A stretch of DNA of 64,000 nucleotides. Source: Petrimonas sp. IBARAKI (GTDB lineage: Bacteria > Bacteroidota > Bacteroidia > Bacteroidales > Dysgonomonadaceae). Position 1 is the stretch's first letter. Each line of letters begins with the position of its first letter. The notes below the pieces were generated by a model. It saw only the letters and a program-made list of their open reading frames with translations. It had not been told where the DNA came from and made no database searches. The DNA lies in contig AP018040.2 in the NCBI GenBank assembly GCA_002356435.2, positions 3,472,001 through 3,536,000 of the forward strand, written 5' to 3'. A program made the translations under genes and the position numbers. This document shows positions 17,809-25,334 of the stretch, piece after piece.

Positions 17809-17894
17809 TTTAAGATTGAAAACAGGTTGTTGTATACAGTCTGGAAATCAATCTCTTTCAATCTCTTTCAATCTCTTTCAATCTCTTTCAATCT
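17792..17894 (+). repeat. Complementary repeat arrays between trpB and trpE
   Basis: Three copies of AGATTGA (17792-17798, 17802-17808, 17813-17819; spacing 10 and 11) are followed by five copies of the exact complement TCAATCT (17848, 17858, 17868, 17878 and 17888 as first bases; spacing exactly 10). The second set forms a perfect tandem array of ATCTCTTTCA, four full copies at 17851-17890 plus ATCT. The first two AGATTGA copies lie in the trpB coding end and stop codon; the last TCAATCT ends seven bases before the trpE ATG. The RNA can form 7-9-pair stems in several registers. Confidence 0.95.
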
Positions 17895-17901
17895 AAAAAA
17901 T

Positions 17902-19308
17902 ATGACTTACAAATTCACAACAAACTGCAAAAAGGTCATGGGCGACCTGCATACACCGGTAAGCCTTTATCTGAAAATCCGGGATGCCTTTCCCCAATCG
18001 GCATTGCTCGAAAGTTCCGATTATCATGCCAACGAAAACAGCACGTCGTACATCGGGCTGAATCCCATGGCGCATATCGACATAAACCGGGGCGAGTGCA
18101 TCGAAACCTATCCCGACGGGAACACCGTCAGGAACAGGATATCCGGAGAGTTTACCATTTCCGGGGCATTAAACAATTTCATCAACAACTTCTGCATAAA
18201 CGGCGACAACTCCTCCCTGACGGGGCTTTTTGGCTATACTACGTTCAACTGTGTGAAATATACCGAGGGGATCAACGTCAAGGAGAGTACCGAGGACCGT
18301 AACGACGCCCCCGACATGCGGTATATCCTCTATAAATACCTGATGGTTTTTAATCATCAGAAAGACGAACTGCTGCTGATCGAACTGCTTGGCAATGGAG
18401 AGGAAAGCAAACTCTACAAGGTGGAGAGCCTTATCAATGCCCGGAATTTTGCATCGTACGACTTTTTTATTCACGGTCAGGAATCGAGCCCCATTACCGA
18501 CGACCTGTTCAAGTCTTATGTCCGGCAGGGCATTGAACACTGCCACCGGGGCGATGTGTTTCAGATCGTTCTCTCGCGACGCTTCGTGCAGGAATTTTCG
18601 GGAGACGACTTTAAGGTTTACCGCGCACTGCGAACCATCAACCCGTCCCCCTATCTCTTCTACTTTGATTTCGGCGGTTTTCGCATTTTCGGTTCTTCAC
18701 CCGAAACACATTGTCAGATCAAGGGTAAAACCATCAGCATAGACCCTATTGCCGGAACGGCTAAGCGAACAGGGAACCTTCAGGAGGACGCGGAAGCTAC
18801 CGAACGCCTCAAAAGCGACCCGAAAGAAAATGCCGAACACGTGATGCTAGTCGATCTGGCCCGGAACGACCTGAGCCGAAACGCACACAAAGTAAAACTC
18901 GATTTTTACCGGCAAGTACAGTATTATTCGCATGTCATTCATTTGGTCTCCCGCGTAAGCGGCACGCTCGATGAGGACGTTAACCCCGTCCAAGCGTTTT
19001 TCGATACCTTCCCGGCCGGGACATTATCGGGAGCACCCAAGGTGAGGGCCATGCAACTGATATCGGAGATCGAGGAACACAACCGCGGGGCATATGGCGG
19101 CTGCATCGGGTTTATCGGATTTAACGGCGATATCAACCAGGCCATAACCATCCGCACGTTTGTAAGCCGGAATAACCAGCTCTGGTATCAGGCAGGCGCA
19201 GGGATTGTATCGCAGAGCATCGAAGAGAACGAGCTCCAGGAAGTTAAAAACAAACTGGGGGCCTTGAAGAAAGCAATTGACCTCGCGGAGAAGTTGAATA
19301 ATGTGTGA
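17902..19308 (+). CDS. trpE: Anthranilate synthase component I
   Basis: A 468-residue chorismate-utilising enzyme that makes anthranilate with ammonia supplied by TrpG. The C-terminal catalytic domain has DVFQIVLSRRF, PIAGTAKRTGN and the GTLSGAPKVRAM signature, and ends with AGAGIVSQSIEENE. An N-terminal LLES segment may be part of the tryptophan feedback site. I chose the ATG at 17902; an in-frame ATG-like extension to 17827 exists but would translate the ten-base repeats. It lies 93 bases after trpB, the longest gap inside the operon. Confidence 0.95.
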   Translation: MTYKFTTNCKKVMGDLHTPVSLYLKIRDAFPQSALLESSDYHANENSTSYIGLNPMAHIDINRGECIETYPDGNTVRNRISGEFTISGALNNFINNFCINGDNSSLTGLFGYTTFNCVKYTEGINVKESTEDRNDAPDMRYILYKYLMVFNHQKDELLLIELLGNGEESKLYKVESLINARNFASYDFFIHGQESSPITDDLFKSYVRQGIEHCHRGDVFQIVLSRRFVQEFSGDDFKVYRALRTINPSPYLFYFDFGGFRIFGSSPETHCQIKGKTISIDPIAGTAKRTGNLQEDAEATERLKSDPKENAEHVMLVDLARNDLSRNAHKVKLDFYRQVQYYSHVIHLVSRVSGTLDEDVNPVQAFFDTFPAGTLSGAPKVRAMQLISEIEEHNRGAYGGCIGFIGFNGDINQAITIRTFVSRNNQLWYQAGAGIVSQSIEENELQEVKNKLGALKKAIDLAEKLNNV

Positions 19309-19314
19309 AGCTAA

Positions 19315-19330
19315 AACTGTCTAACTGTCT
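19315..19330 (+). repeat. Two-copy tandem repeat before trpG
   Basis: AACTGTCT occurs twice head-to-tail in the 29-base trpE-trpG gap and ends seven bases before the trpG ATG. It is short and could be chance, but it has the same position relative to the start codon as the larger array before trpE. Confidence 0.8.
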
Positions 19331-19337
19331 TAAAAAA

Positions 19338-19904
19338 ATGAAAATTCTGATATTCGATAATTACGATTCCTTCACCTACAACCTGCGACACGTCGTCCGG
19401 GAGCTTGGGTACACTGATATAGACGTTATCCGGAACGATAAAATCGATCTGGACGATGTGGATAGATACGACAAAATCATTCTTTCACCCGGTCCGGGAA
19501 TTCCGGAGGAAGCAGGAGACCTGTTACCGCTAATCCACCGATATGCGCCGGGCAAAAGCATGCTGGGGGTTTGCCTGGGGCATCAGGCGATCGGATTGTC
19601 CTTTGGCGCCACCCTCGAGAATACTCCCCTGGTGCACCACGGCCTGCAAACACCCATCAGGATGGTAGGCAGCGATTATATCTTCGATGCCCTCCCAACC
19701 CGGATAGAAGTGGGGCGGTACCATTCCTGGATTGTATCGGACAAAAACTTTCCCTCCCATCTGGAGATTACGGCCACAGATGAATCGGGCAACATAATGG
19801 CTTTGAAGCACAAAACATTAGACGTTCACGGCGTTCAGTTTCATCCCGAATCTGTCCTTACCCCGTTGGGCACGGAAATCATAAAAAACTTTTTAGAAAA
19901 ATGA
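19338..19904 (+). CDS. trpG: Anthranilate synthase component II (glutamine amidotransferase)
   Basis: A 188-residue class I glutamine amidotransferase that supplies ammonia to TrpE. The catalytic cysteine is C79 in GVCLGHQ, and the histidine-glutamate pair is in QFHPESVLTP. The N-terminus MKILIFDNYDSFTYNL is typical. The ATG at 19338 was chosen over a longer reading from 19305 that overlaps the trpE end. Its stop overlaps the trpD start (ATGA), implying coupled translation. A PabA-type role in folate synthesis as well is possible in organisms with one copy. Confidence 0.95.
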   Translation: MKILIFDNYDSFTYNLRHVVRELGYTDIDVIRNDKIDLDDVDRYDKIILSPGPGIPEEAGDLLPLIHRYAPGKSMLGVCLGHQAIGLSFGATLENTPLVHHGLQTPIRMVGSDYIFDALPTRIEVGRYHSWIVSDKNFPSHLEITATDESGNIMALKHKTLDVHGVQFHPESVLTPLGTEIIKNFLEK

Positions 19905-20896
19905 AACATATACTTGTCAAACTACTGGATTATCAGTACCTGAGCCGCGACGAATCGCGCGAATTATTGATAGCAATCGTGAGGGGAGAAGTGCCCGACA
20001 CACAGGTGGCGGCACTTATCACCATATTTCTGATGCGCAGCATTTCGGTAGAAGAAGTGCTCGGTTTCCGCGAAGCGCTGGTGGAGATGCGGGTTCCCGT
20101 CGACCTAAAAGAGTACAAGGCCATTGATATTGTAGGTACTGGTGGCGATGGGAAAAACACGTTCAACATTTCCACTTCGGCCTGTTTTGTAGTTGCCGGA
20201 GCCGGATACCCCGTTGTGAAACACGGAAATTACGGTGCCACTTCGGTCAGCGGCTCGAGCAACGCCATGGAACAGCAAGGGGTCAAATTCACAACCGACA
20301 TCCACGTCCTGAGAAAAAGCATCGAGGCCGCTAACATCGCGTACCTTCACGCGCCTTTCTTCAGCCCTGCCCTAAAAGCGGTCGCCCCGGTGAGGAAAAG
20401 CCTGGGCGTGAGAAACTTTTTCAATGTACTCGGACCGCTCATCAACCCTTCCGATCCGGAGTATCAGTTGCTGGGCGTCTACGATTTATCGATGTCGCGG
20501 CTGTACAGCTATATTTACCAGGCAAGCCGAAAAAAATTCGGTATCGTTCACAGCCTGGACGGTTATGATGAAATTTCACTCACCGGGCAATTCAAAGTGG
20601 TGACCAACAAGGGAGAACAACTTTTTATGCCCGAAGAGCTGGGGTTTAATCGTGTGAGACAGGAAGAAATTTTCGGAGGAAACACAATCGAAGATGTGGT
20701 TTCTGTATTCAACAGGGTACTCAACTGTACGGCAACGCAACCCCAGATGGATGTGGTTATTGCCAATGCCGCATTTGCCATTCAGATCATCGAAAACAAA
20801 AAAACGATTGCGGAGTGTATTGAGATTGCCAAAAACTCGTTGTACGGGAAAAAGGCATTGAATGCGCTCAAGAAATTCGTGGAAATAAACAGATAA
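19901..20896 (+). CDS. trpD: Anthranilate phosphoribosyltransferase
   Basis: A 331-residue enzyme that transfers phosphoribose from PRPP to anthranilate. The PRPP-binding loop GTGGDGKNTFNIST lies at about residues 79-92, KHGNYGATSVSGSSN follows at 107-121, and the DGYDE acidic region is present later. Its length is normal. The start codon overlaps the trpG stop by four bases and trpC follows nine bases after its end, so it is inside a tightly packed operon. Confidence 0.96.
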   Translation: MKHILVKLLDYQYLSRDESRELLIAIVRGEVPDTQVAALITIFLMRSISVEEVLGFREALVEMRVPVDLKEYKAIDIVGTGGDGKNTFNISTSACFVVAGAGYPVVKHGNYGATSVSGSSNAMEQQGVKFTTDIHVLRKSIEAANIAYLHAPFFSPALKAVAPVRKSLGVRNFFNVLGPLINPSDPEYQLLGVYDLSMSRLYSYIYQASRKKFGIVHSLDGYDEISLTGQFKVVTNKGEQLFMPEELGFNRVRQEEIFGGNTIEDVVSVFNRVLNCTATQPQMDVVIANAAFAIQIIENKKTIAECIEIAKNSLYGKKALNALKKFVEINR

Positions 20897-20905
20897 GCCA
20901 CCCAT

Positions 20906-21694
20906 ATGAAAGATATTCTAAATGAAATAATCGCCCACAAACGGAACGAAATAGCGGCACAAAAAAACAGCATACCTTATTCCCTGCTGGAACGGGAACT
21001 GGCAGACTGCCATTTACCCATCTATTCCCTCAAGGATGCGTTGCTGCAATCCAGTACAGGAATCATTGCAGAGTTTAAACGCCGTTCGCCAAGCAAGGGA
21101 TGGATAAATCAACATGCCAACGCAGGGAATGTAACTAAAGGATATGAGGTTGCCGGAGCCACTGCACTATCGGTACTGACCGATTCAACCTATTTTGGCG
21201 GCACGCTTGCCGATTTGCAGCATGCAGCCCGACAGGCAAAAATACCGGTAATACGCAAAGAATTTATCATAGACGAATACCAGATCCTGCAAGCCCGGTT
21301 ATCGGGTGCAAGCGCCATCTTACTTATTGCTGCAGCACTGAGCATAGAAGAAACGCATCGGTTTATCCGGTTATCGAAACAACTGGGTTTGGAGGTTTTA
21401 CTGGAGCTTCATGATGAGAAGGAAATTGAATACACTTCTCCCGAAACCACCATTATCGGCATCAACAACCGGAACCTGGGTACTTTCGTAACGGACCTGA
21501 AAAAGTCGTACAGAATGGTAGAGTTGTTGCCTCGGGATGCCGTCTGGGTATCGGAAAGCGGAATTTCAAACCCAGAAACGGTAAAAGAGTTACGCAAAGC
21601 CGGATACCGGGGATTTCTTATCGGAGAAAACTTCATGCGATCAGCTAATCCCGGTGCAAGCCTGGAAGAATTTATAAAAGGAGTGCTACAATAA
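20906..21694 (+). CDS. trpC: Indole-3-glycerol-phosphate synthase
   Basis: A 262-residue TIM-barrel enzyme that closes the indole ring of CdRP with loss of CO2 and water. E56 and K58 with RRSPSKG form the N-terminal substrate loop, IRKEFIIDEYQI carries the catalytic lysine region, and GINNRNLGTF and SESGI complete the phosphate site. It is a stand-alone enzyme, not fused to TrpF. Confidence 0.96.
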   Translation: MKDILNEIIAHKRNEIAAQKNSIPYSLLERELADCHLPIYSLKDALLQSSTGIIAEFKRRSPSKGWINQHANAGNVTKGYEVAGATALSVLTDSTYFGGTLADLQHAARQAKIPVIRKEFIIDEYQILQARLSGASAILLIAAALSIEETHRFIRLSKQLGLEVLLELHDEKEIEYTSPETTIIGINNRNLGTFVTDLKKSYRMVELLPRDAVWVSESGISNPETVKELRKAGYRGFLIGENFMRSANPGASLEEFIKGVLQ

Positions 21695-21706
21695 CAAAAT
21701 ATACAC

Positions 21707-22354
21707 ATGAAATTAGTTAAAGTATGCGGGATGCGCGAAGCAACCAACATCCGCGAAGTAGAACAAGCGGGAGCGGATTGGATAGGATTTATTTTTTATC
21801 CGGAATCACCGCGTTTTGTGCATGAGGTTCCGGACTATTTACCCAGGAAATCCAAACGAGTTGGAGTTTTTGTGAACGCGCCGAAAGAAAAAATTAGTGA
21901 AACGATATCTCTTTTCGGATTGGATCTGGTACAGCTTCATGGCAACGAATCGCCCGAATTTTGTGAGAATATACGCCGAAGCGGGGTAAAAGTAATCAAA
22001 TCCTTCCGGGTCGGCGATGAATTCAAGGAGGAAGAGGTGGAGCCCTATCACGGCAAATGCGACTATTTTCTGTTCGATACCCAAACATCGTTGTACGGCG
22101 GTTCGGGGGAGAAATTTAACTGGGAGACTCTTTTAAATTACCGTGGTAATACGTTTTTTTTACTGAGCGGCGGCATAACACCGGGCGATGCAGAAGCATT
22201 AAAAACTTTCTCGTACCCGAAATGCATCGGAGTAGATATCAACAGTAAATTTGAAATCAGCCCCGCTGTTAAAGACGCAAAGTTGGTTAAACAGTTTATT
22301 AAAGTCATAAAAAAACCGGGAAACAAGATAGACAACAAAACATTATTAATTTAA
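21707..22354 (+). CDS. trpF: Phosphoribosylanthranilate isomerase
   Basis: A 215-residue TIM barrel performing the Amadori rearrangement of PRA to CdRP. The general base is C7 in KVCGMRE. VQLHGNESPE, LFDTQ, GGSGEKFNW and LSGGI are the successive phosphate and barrel motifs. It starts 12 bases after trpC and ends five bases before trpA. Confidence 0.95.
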   Translation: MKLVKVCGMREATNIREVEQAGADWIGFIFYPESPRFVHEVPDYLPRKSKRVGVFVNAPKEKISETISLFGLDLVQLHGNESPEFCENIRRSGVKVIKSFRVGDEFKEEEVEPYHGKCDYFLFDTQTSLYGGSGEKFNWETLLNYRGNTFFLLSGGITPGDAEALKTFSYPKCIGVDINSKFEISPAVKDAKLVKQFIKVIKKPGNKIDNKTLLI

Positions 22355-22359
22355 TAATT

Positions 22360-23136
22360 ATGAACAGAATAGATGAGTTATTTCAACGGAAAAAGAACAA
22401 CATTTTATCCGTCTATTTCACGGCCGGATTCCCCAACCTCAGTGACACCGTTCCGGTCATTCAATCGCTCGAAAAAAACGGTGTGGAACTGATTGAAATA
22501 GGCATCCCTTTCAGCGACCCTATGGCAGACGGTCCCGTCATCCAGGCGTCGGGGACACAGGCACTCAAGAACGGCATGAGCCTTCGGGTGCTCTTCGAGC
22601 AACTCTCGCGGGTCCGCTCGTCGGCGCAGATCCCTCTGGTATTGATGGGTTACCTGAACCCCATTCTTCAATTCGGCTTTAACACATTCTGCTCCGAAGC
22701 GCAACGCTGCGGGATCGACGGGATCATCATTCCCGATTTACCGTTTGCCGAATACATGAGGGAGTATAAAGCCGTTGCCGAAAAACACGGATTGCGTATG
22801 ATCATGCTCATCACTCCGGAAACGTCGGAAGAACGCATCCATTTAATTGACAAAAATACTGGCGGGTTTATCTATATGGTCTCGTCGGCATCGGTTACCG
22901 GAGCAAAAACCGGTTTCGGGGAAGACAACCTGCAATATTTTAAGCGCGTTAACGCTATGAACCTCAGGAACCCCAGGCTTATCGGGTTCGGCATCTCCAA
23001 CAAAATCACCTTCGATGCGGCTTGTGAACATGCTTCGGGAGCCATTATCGGCAGTAAGTTCGTCTCCTTGCTCGGAAGTGAAAAATCGGTGGAGGCTGCG
23101 GTACAAAAATTGAAAAAATCTATTGCCAATTATTAA
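22360..23136 (+). CDS. trpA: Tryptophan synthase alpha subunit
   Basis: A 258-residue TIM barrel that cleaves indole-3-glycerol phosphate and channels indole to TrpB. The catalytic pair corresponds to E46 (LIEIGIP) and D57 (DPMADGPV). GIIIPDLPF and SSASVTGAKTGF are further conserved loops. It is the last gene of the operon. No hairpin terminator was seen in the 68 bases before the next gene. Confidence 0.96.
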   Translation: MNRIDELFQRKKNNILSVYFTAGFPNLSDTVPVIQSLEKNGVELIEIGIPFSDPMADGPVIQASGTQALKNGMSLRVLFEQLSRVRSSAQIPLVLMGYLNPILQFGFNTFCSEAQRCGIDGIIIPDLPFAEYMREYKAVAEKHGLRMIMLITPETSEERIHLIDKNTGGFIYMVSSASVTGAKTGFGEDNLQYFKRVNAMNLRNPRLIGFGISNKITFDAACEHASGAIIGSKFVSLLGSEKSVEAAVQKLKKSIANY

Positions 23137-23158
23137 TGGGAAATTTTCAATATTCACC

Positions 23159-23166
23159 TACCTTTG
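23159..23166 (+). promoter_or_regulatory. -7 box of the EamA transporter gene
   Basis: TACCTTTG, 38 bases before the ATG, with only a weak -33 match (AATG, 20-base spacer). It suggests the transporter is transcribed separately from the trp operon. Confidence 0.5.
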
Positions 23167-23204
23167 CATGATTTTTCGGACAAATATAGCCCACATTACA
23201 TTTC

Positions 23205-24089
23205 ATGCTTTTTCAATCACATATTGGCGAGATCGCTTCGATACTGACGGCAGTCTGCTGGACGCTGAGCGCCCTTTTTTTTCAAAGAGCGGGAGCAAAA
23301 GTCGGTTCGCTGTCGGTAAACATCATCCGGATTTTTTTGGGAATTTTGTTTCTGGGAATCACCACGTTCTTCACCCGCGGGATGTTCTTCCCTATGGATG
23401 CCACGCCGTACAACTGGTTCTGGCTGGGCTTGTCGGGCGTGGTGGGCTTCTTTCTGGGCGACCTGTTCCTCTTTAAGTCCTACACCCTGATCGGTTCGCG
23501 CACCTCGCAGCTTATCATGAGCCTGGCGCCGATGATAACGGCAATTATCGGCTGGCTTTTTCTGTCGGAAATACTGCCAGTAAAAAGTATCCTGGGGATT
23601 ATTGTCAGCATTTCGGGAATTATGATTGCCGTCGCTGGCAAAAAACTGAAACTCAATATTCCGCTCAAGGGTTTCCTCTATGCGCTTGGCGGCGCTTTAG
23701 GGCAAGCCGTCGGGTTGGTATTGAGTAAAAAAGGGATGGGCGATTACGATGCCATTGCGGCAACGCAGATAAGGGCTATTTTCGGATTTGTTTGCTTCTT
23801 TTTGCTGGTCACCTTTTTGAAACGGTGGCGAAGGGTCTCCCTGGCCGTAAAAGACCGGACAAGCATGAAGTCCATCACCCTGGGAGCTGTTTTCGGGCCG
23901 TTCGTGGGCGTAACGCTATCGCTATATGCCGTGCAGCATACCCATACCGGCATTGCCGCTACGTTGATGGCACTGGTTCCCATTTTTATCATTGTGCCTT
24001 CGGCCATCATGTTCAACGAAAAAATCACCGCCCGCCAGGTAATCGGGGCAGTAATCAGTATTGCCGGGGCAAGCATCTTCTTTCTGTGA
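23205..24089 (+). CDS. EamA/DMT-family transporter
   Basis: A 294-residue integral membrane protein with about ten helices arranged as two EamA repeats (each roughly 140 residues), the fold of drug/metabolite exporters. The second repeat begins at GFLYALGGALGQAVG. Family members export amino acids, metabolites or drugs, and the substrate here is unknown. Its place right after trpA invites the idea of tryptophan or aromatic export, but its own promoter box makes this only a guess. It ends six bases from the convergent DUF4249 gene. Confidence 0.85.
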   Translation: MLFQSHIGEIASILTAVCWTLSALFFQRAGAKVGSLSVNIIRIFLGILFLGITTFFTRGMFFPMDATPYNWFWLGLSGVVGFFLGDLFLFKSYTLIGSRTSQLIMSLAPMITAIIGWLFLSEILPVKSILGIIVSISGIMIAVAGKKLKLNIPLKGFLYALGGALGQAVGLVLSKKGMGDYDAIAATQIRAIFGFVCFFLLVTFLKRWRRVSLAVKDRTSMKSITLGAVFGPFVGVTLSLYAVQHTHTGIAATLMALVPIFIIVPSAIMFNEKITARQVIGAVISIAGASIFFL

Positions 24090-24095
24090 GAAAGC

Positions 24096-25247
24096 TTACC
24101 TTGGAACAGTGTTTTTACCGCCCGGATAAGGTGGTATCTGAATGCGCTTAGATGTATATGACATAGATCCCACAAACCCGATTCCGTTGTGTACGTTGGA
24201 GTAGGTAACCCTGGGTTCGGAGATAACATCAAACTCTTCGTCGTAATTCCACTTTTCAACCGATTTCAGGTACGAATAATAATCGTGAGACAGCGTGTAA
24301 ATCCACACCTCGATTGGCGGATTTTTCACTTCGTGACTTAAATATTCCGGTTTCTCCCCCTCCTTTTCCGGTTTGGTGTGTTCCACCTTCACCGTGTATA
24401 GTTCTCCGGTGGAGACATTTAACGTATAGGCATTCTCTGTAAACAAGTTATCCGTAAAAACAGATGAACTATTTGTGGAGTAATTGTTATTGAACAGCTT
24501 TTCTAGAAAAAGGTTTTTAGGATCTCTCGCAAAAATGGGATCATCCTGTGTTTCGACAGGCAAGTTAAAAGGATAATCTTTATACTCCGTATTTTCCGCA
24601 ATGATCCTCAAAAGAAAATAATGTGCCACATCGTTTTTTTGTTTTCGAACCCCAATATGCAAGCGCATCCTCCGATAAAACGGCTCGTAAAATATTTCCG
24701 GAACTGGAATATAATATCCGCCGTACCCCCATCCGCTGTCTGAATTCCAGGAATACTCGCCGTATGGATTCCAGTAGAATCCGAACGTATTGTTGCCTGT
24801 TGCCGGTACGAAAAACGTTGCCGTATCCACCTTTTCAATCGCAGCCGGTGTGGGAATAACGGTCTCCACCCATGCGGTCTCGAGGCCTGGTGCCGAAGCC
24901 TTAATCTTAACCCGGTCGCCGACTTTAACGTGTGACTCGGAACGAAAATAAGAATTTCCTCTTCGAGCCCGGTACTTGGCAGTATCTATGGTGAAGCGTT
25001 GCAGTTTTTCAACAAATGTATCGTTAACGTGCAATTCCACCGAAACATCTTTCAAATAAGGCGCAGTGCTGTCGGTATCGGTGAACAAGAAACTTTTGCT
25101 GACAGCAACGCTTATTGGCTTATCGGGTTCAACAACTCCATTCATCACAATAAGCGGCTTTTCATCGGAAAAATTCACTTCAAGCATACGCTCACACGAC
25201 AGCAATAGAATCGTTGTTATCAGAAACGAAATATATTTTCTCTTCAT
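24096..25247 (-). CDS. DUF4249 lipoprotein
   Basis: A 383-residue lipoprotein (lipobox LLLSC, acylated Cys near 18) of the DUF4249 family. These proteins are typically encoded right after a TonB-dependent receptor and are thought to act as its surface or periplasmic partner, although the ligand is unknown. Beta-rich Ig-like N-terminal sequence (VMNGVVEPDKPISVAVSKS) and a Tyr/Gly-rich segment in the middle (GWGYGGYYIPVP) are visible. I moved the start from an upstream in-frame ATG at 25298 to 25247 because the signal sequence begins there. It is the last gene of a FecI-controlled operon. Confidence 0.82.
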   Translation of the reverse strand: MKRKYISFLITTILLLSCERMLEVNFSDEKPLIVMNGVVEPDKPISVAVSKSFLFTDTDSTAPYLKDVSVELHVNDTFVEKLQRFTIDTAKYRARRGNSYFRSESHVKVGDRVKIKASAPGLETAWVETVIPTPAAIEKVDTATFFVPATGNNTFGFYWNPYGEYSWNSDSGWGYGGYYIPVPEIFYEPFYRRMRLHIGVRKQKNDVAHYFLLRIIAENTEYKDYPFNLPVETQDDPIFARDPKNLFLEKLFNNNYSTNSSSVFTDNLFTENAYTLNVSTGELYTVKVEHTKPEKEGEKPEYLSHEVKNPPIEVWIYTLSHDYYSYLKSVEKWNYDEEFDVISEPRVTYSNVHNGIGFVGSMSYTSKRIQIPPYPGGKNTVPR

Positions 25248-25334
25248 TTTAGAATCTGTCTTGAATTTTATATTTCTATTTATTTCTACTTTCTTCACGT
25301 GTCGAGAGACCCATGAACCACCCGATACAGTCGG

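Noticed and set aside
17851-17894. CRISPR-like array between trpB and trpE
   Set aside because: The units are ten bases with no spacers and no cas genes are in the window; this is a simple tandem repeat.
17827-17901. N-terminal extension of trpE
   Set aside because: It would encode the ten-base repeats, and TrpE homologues start near MTYKF.
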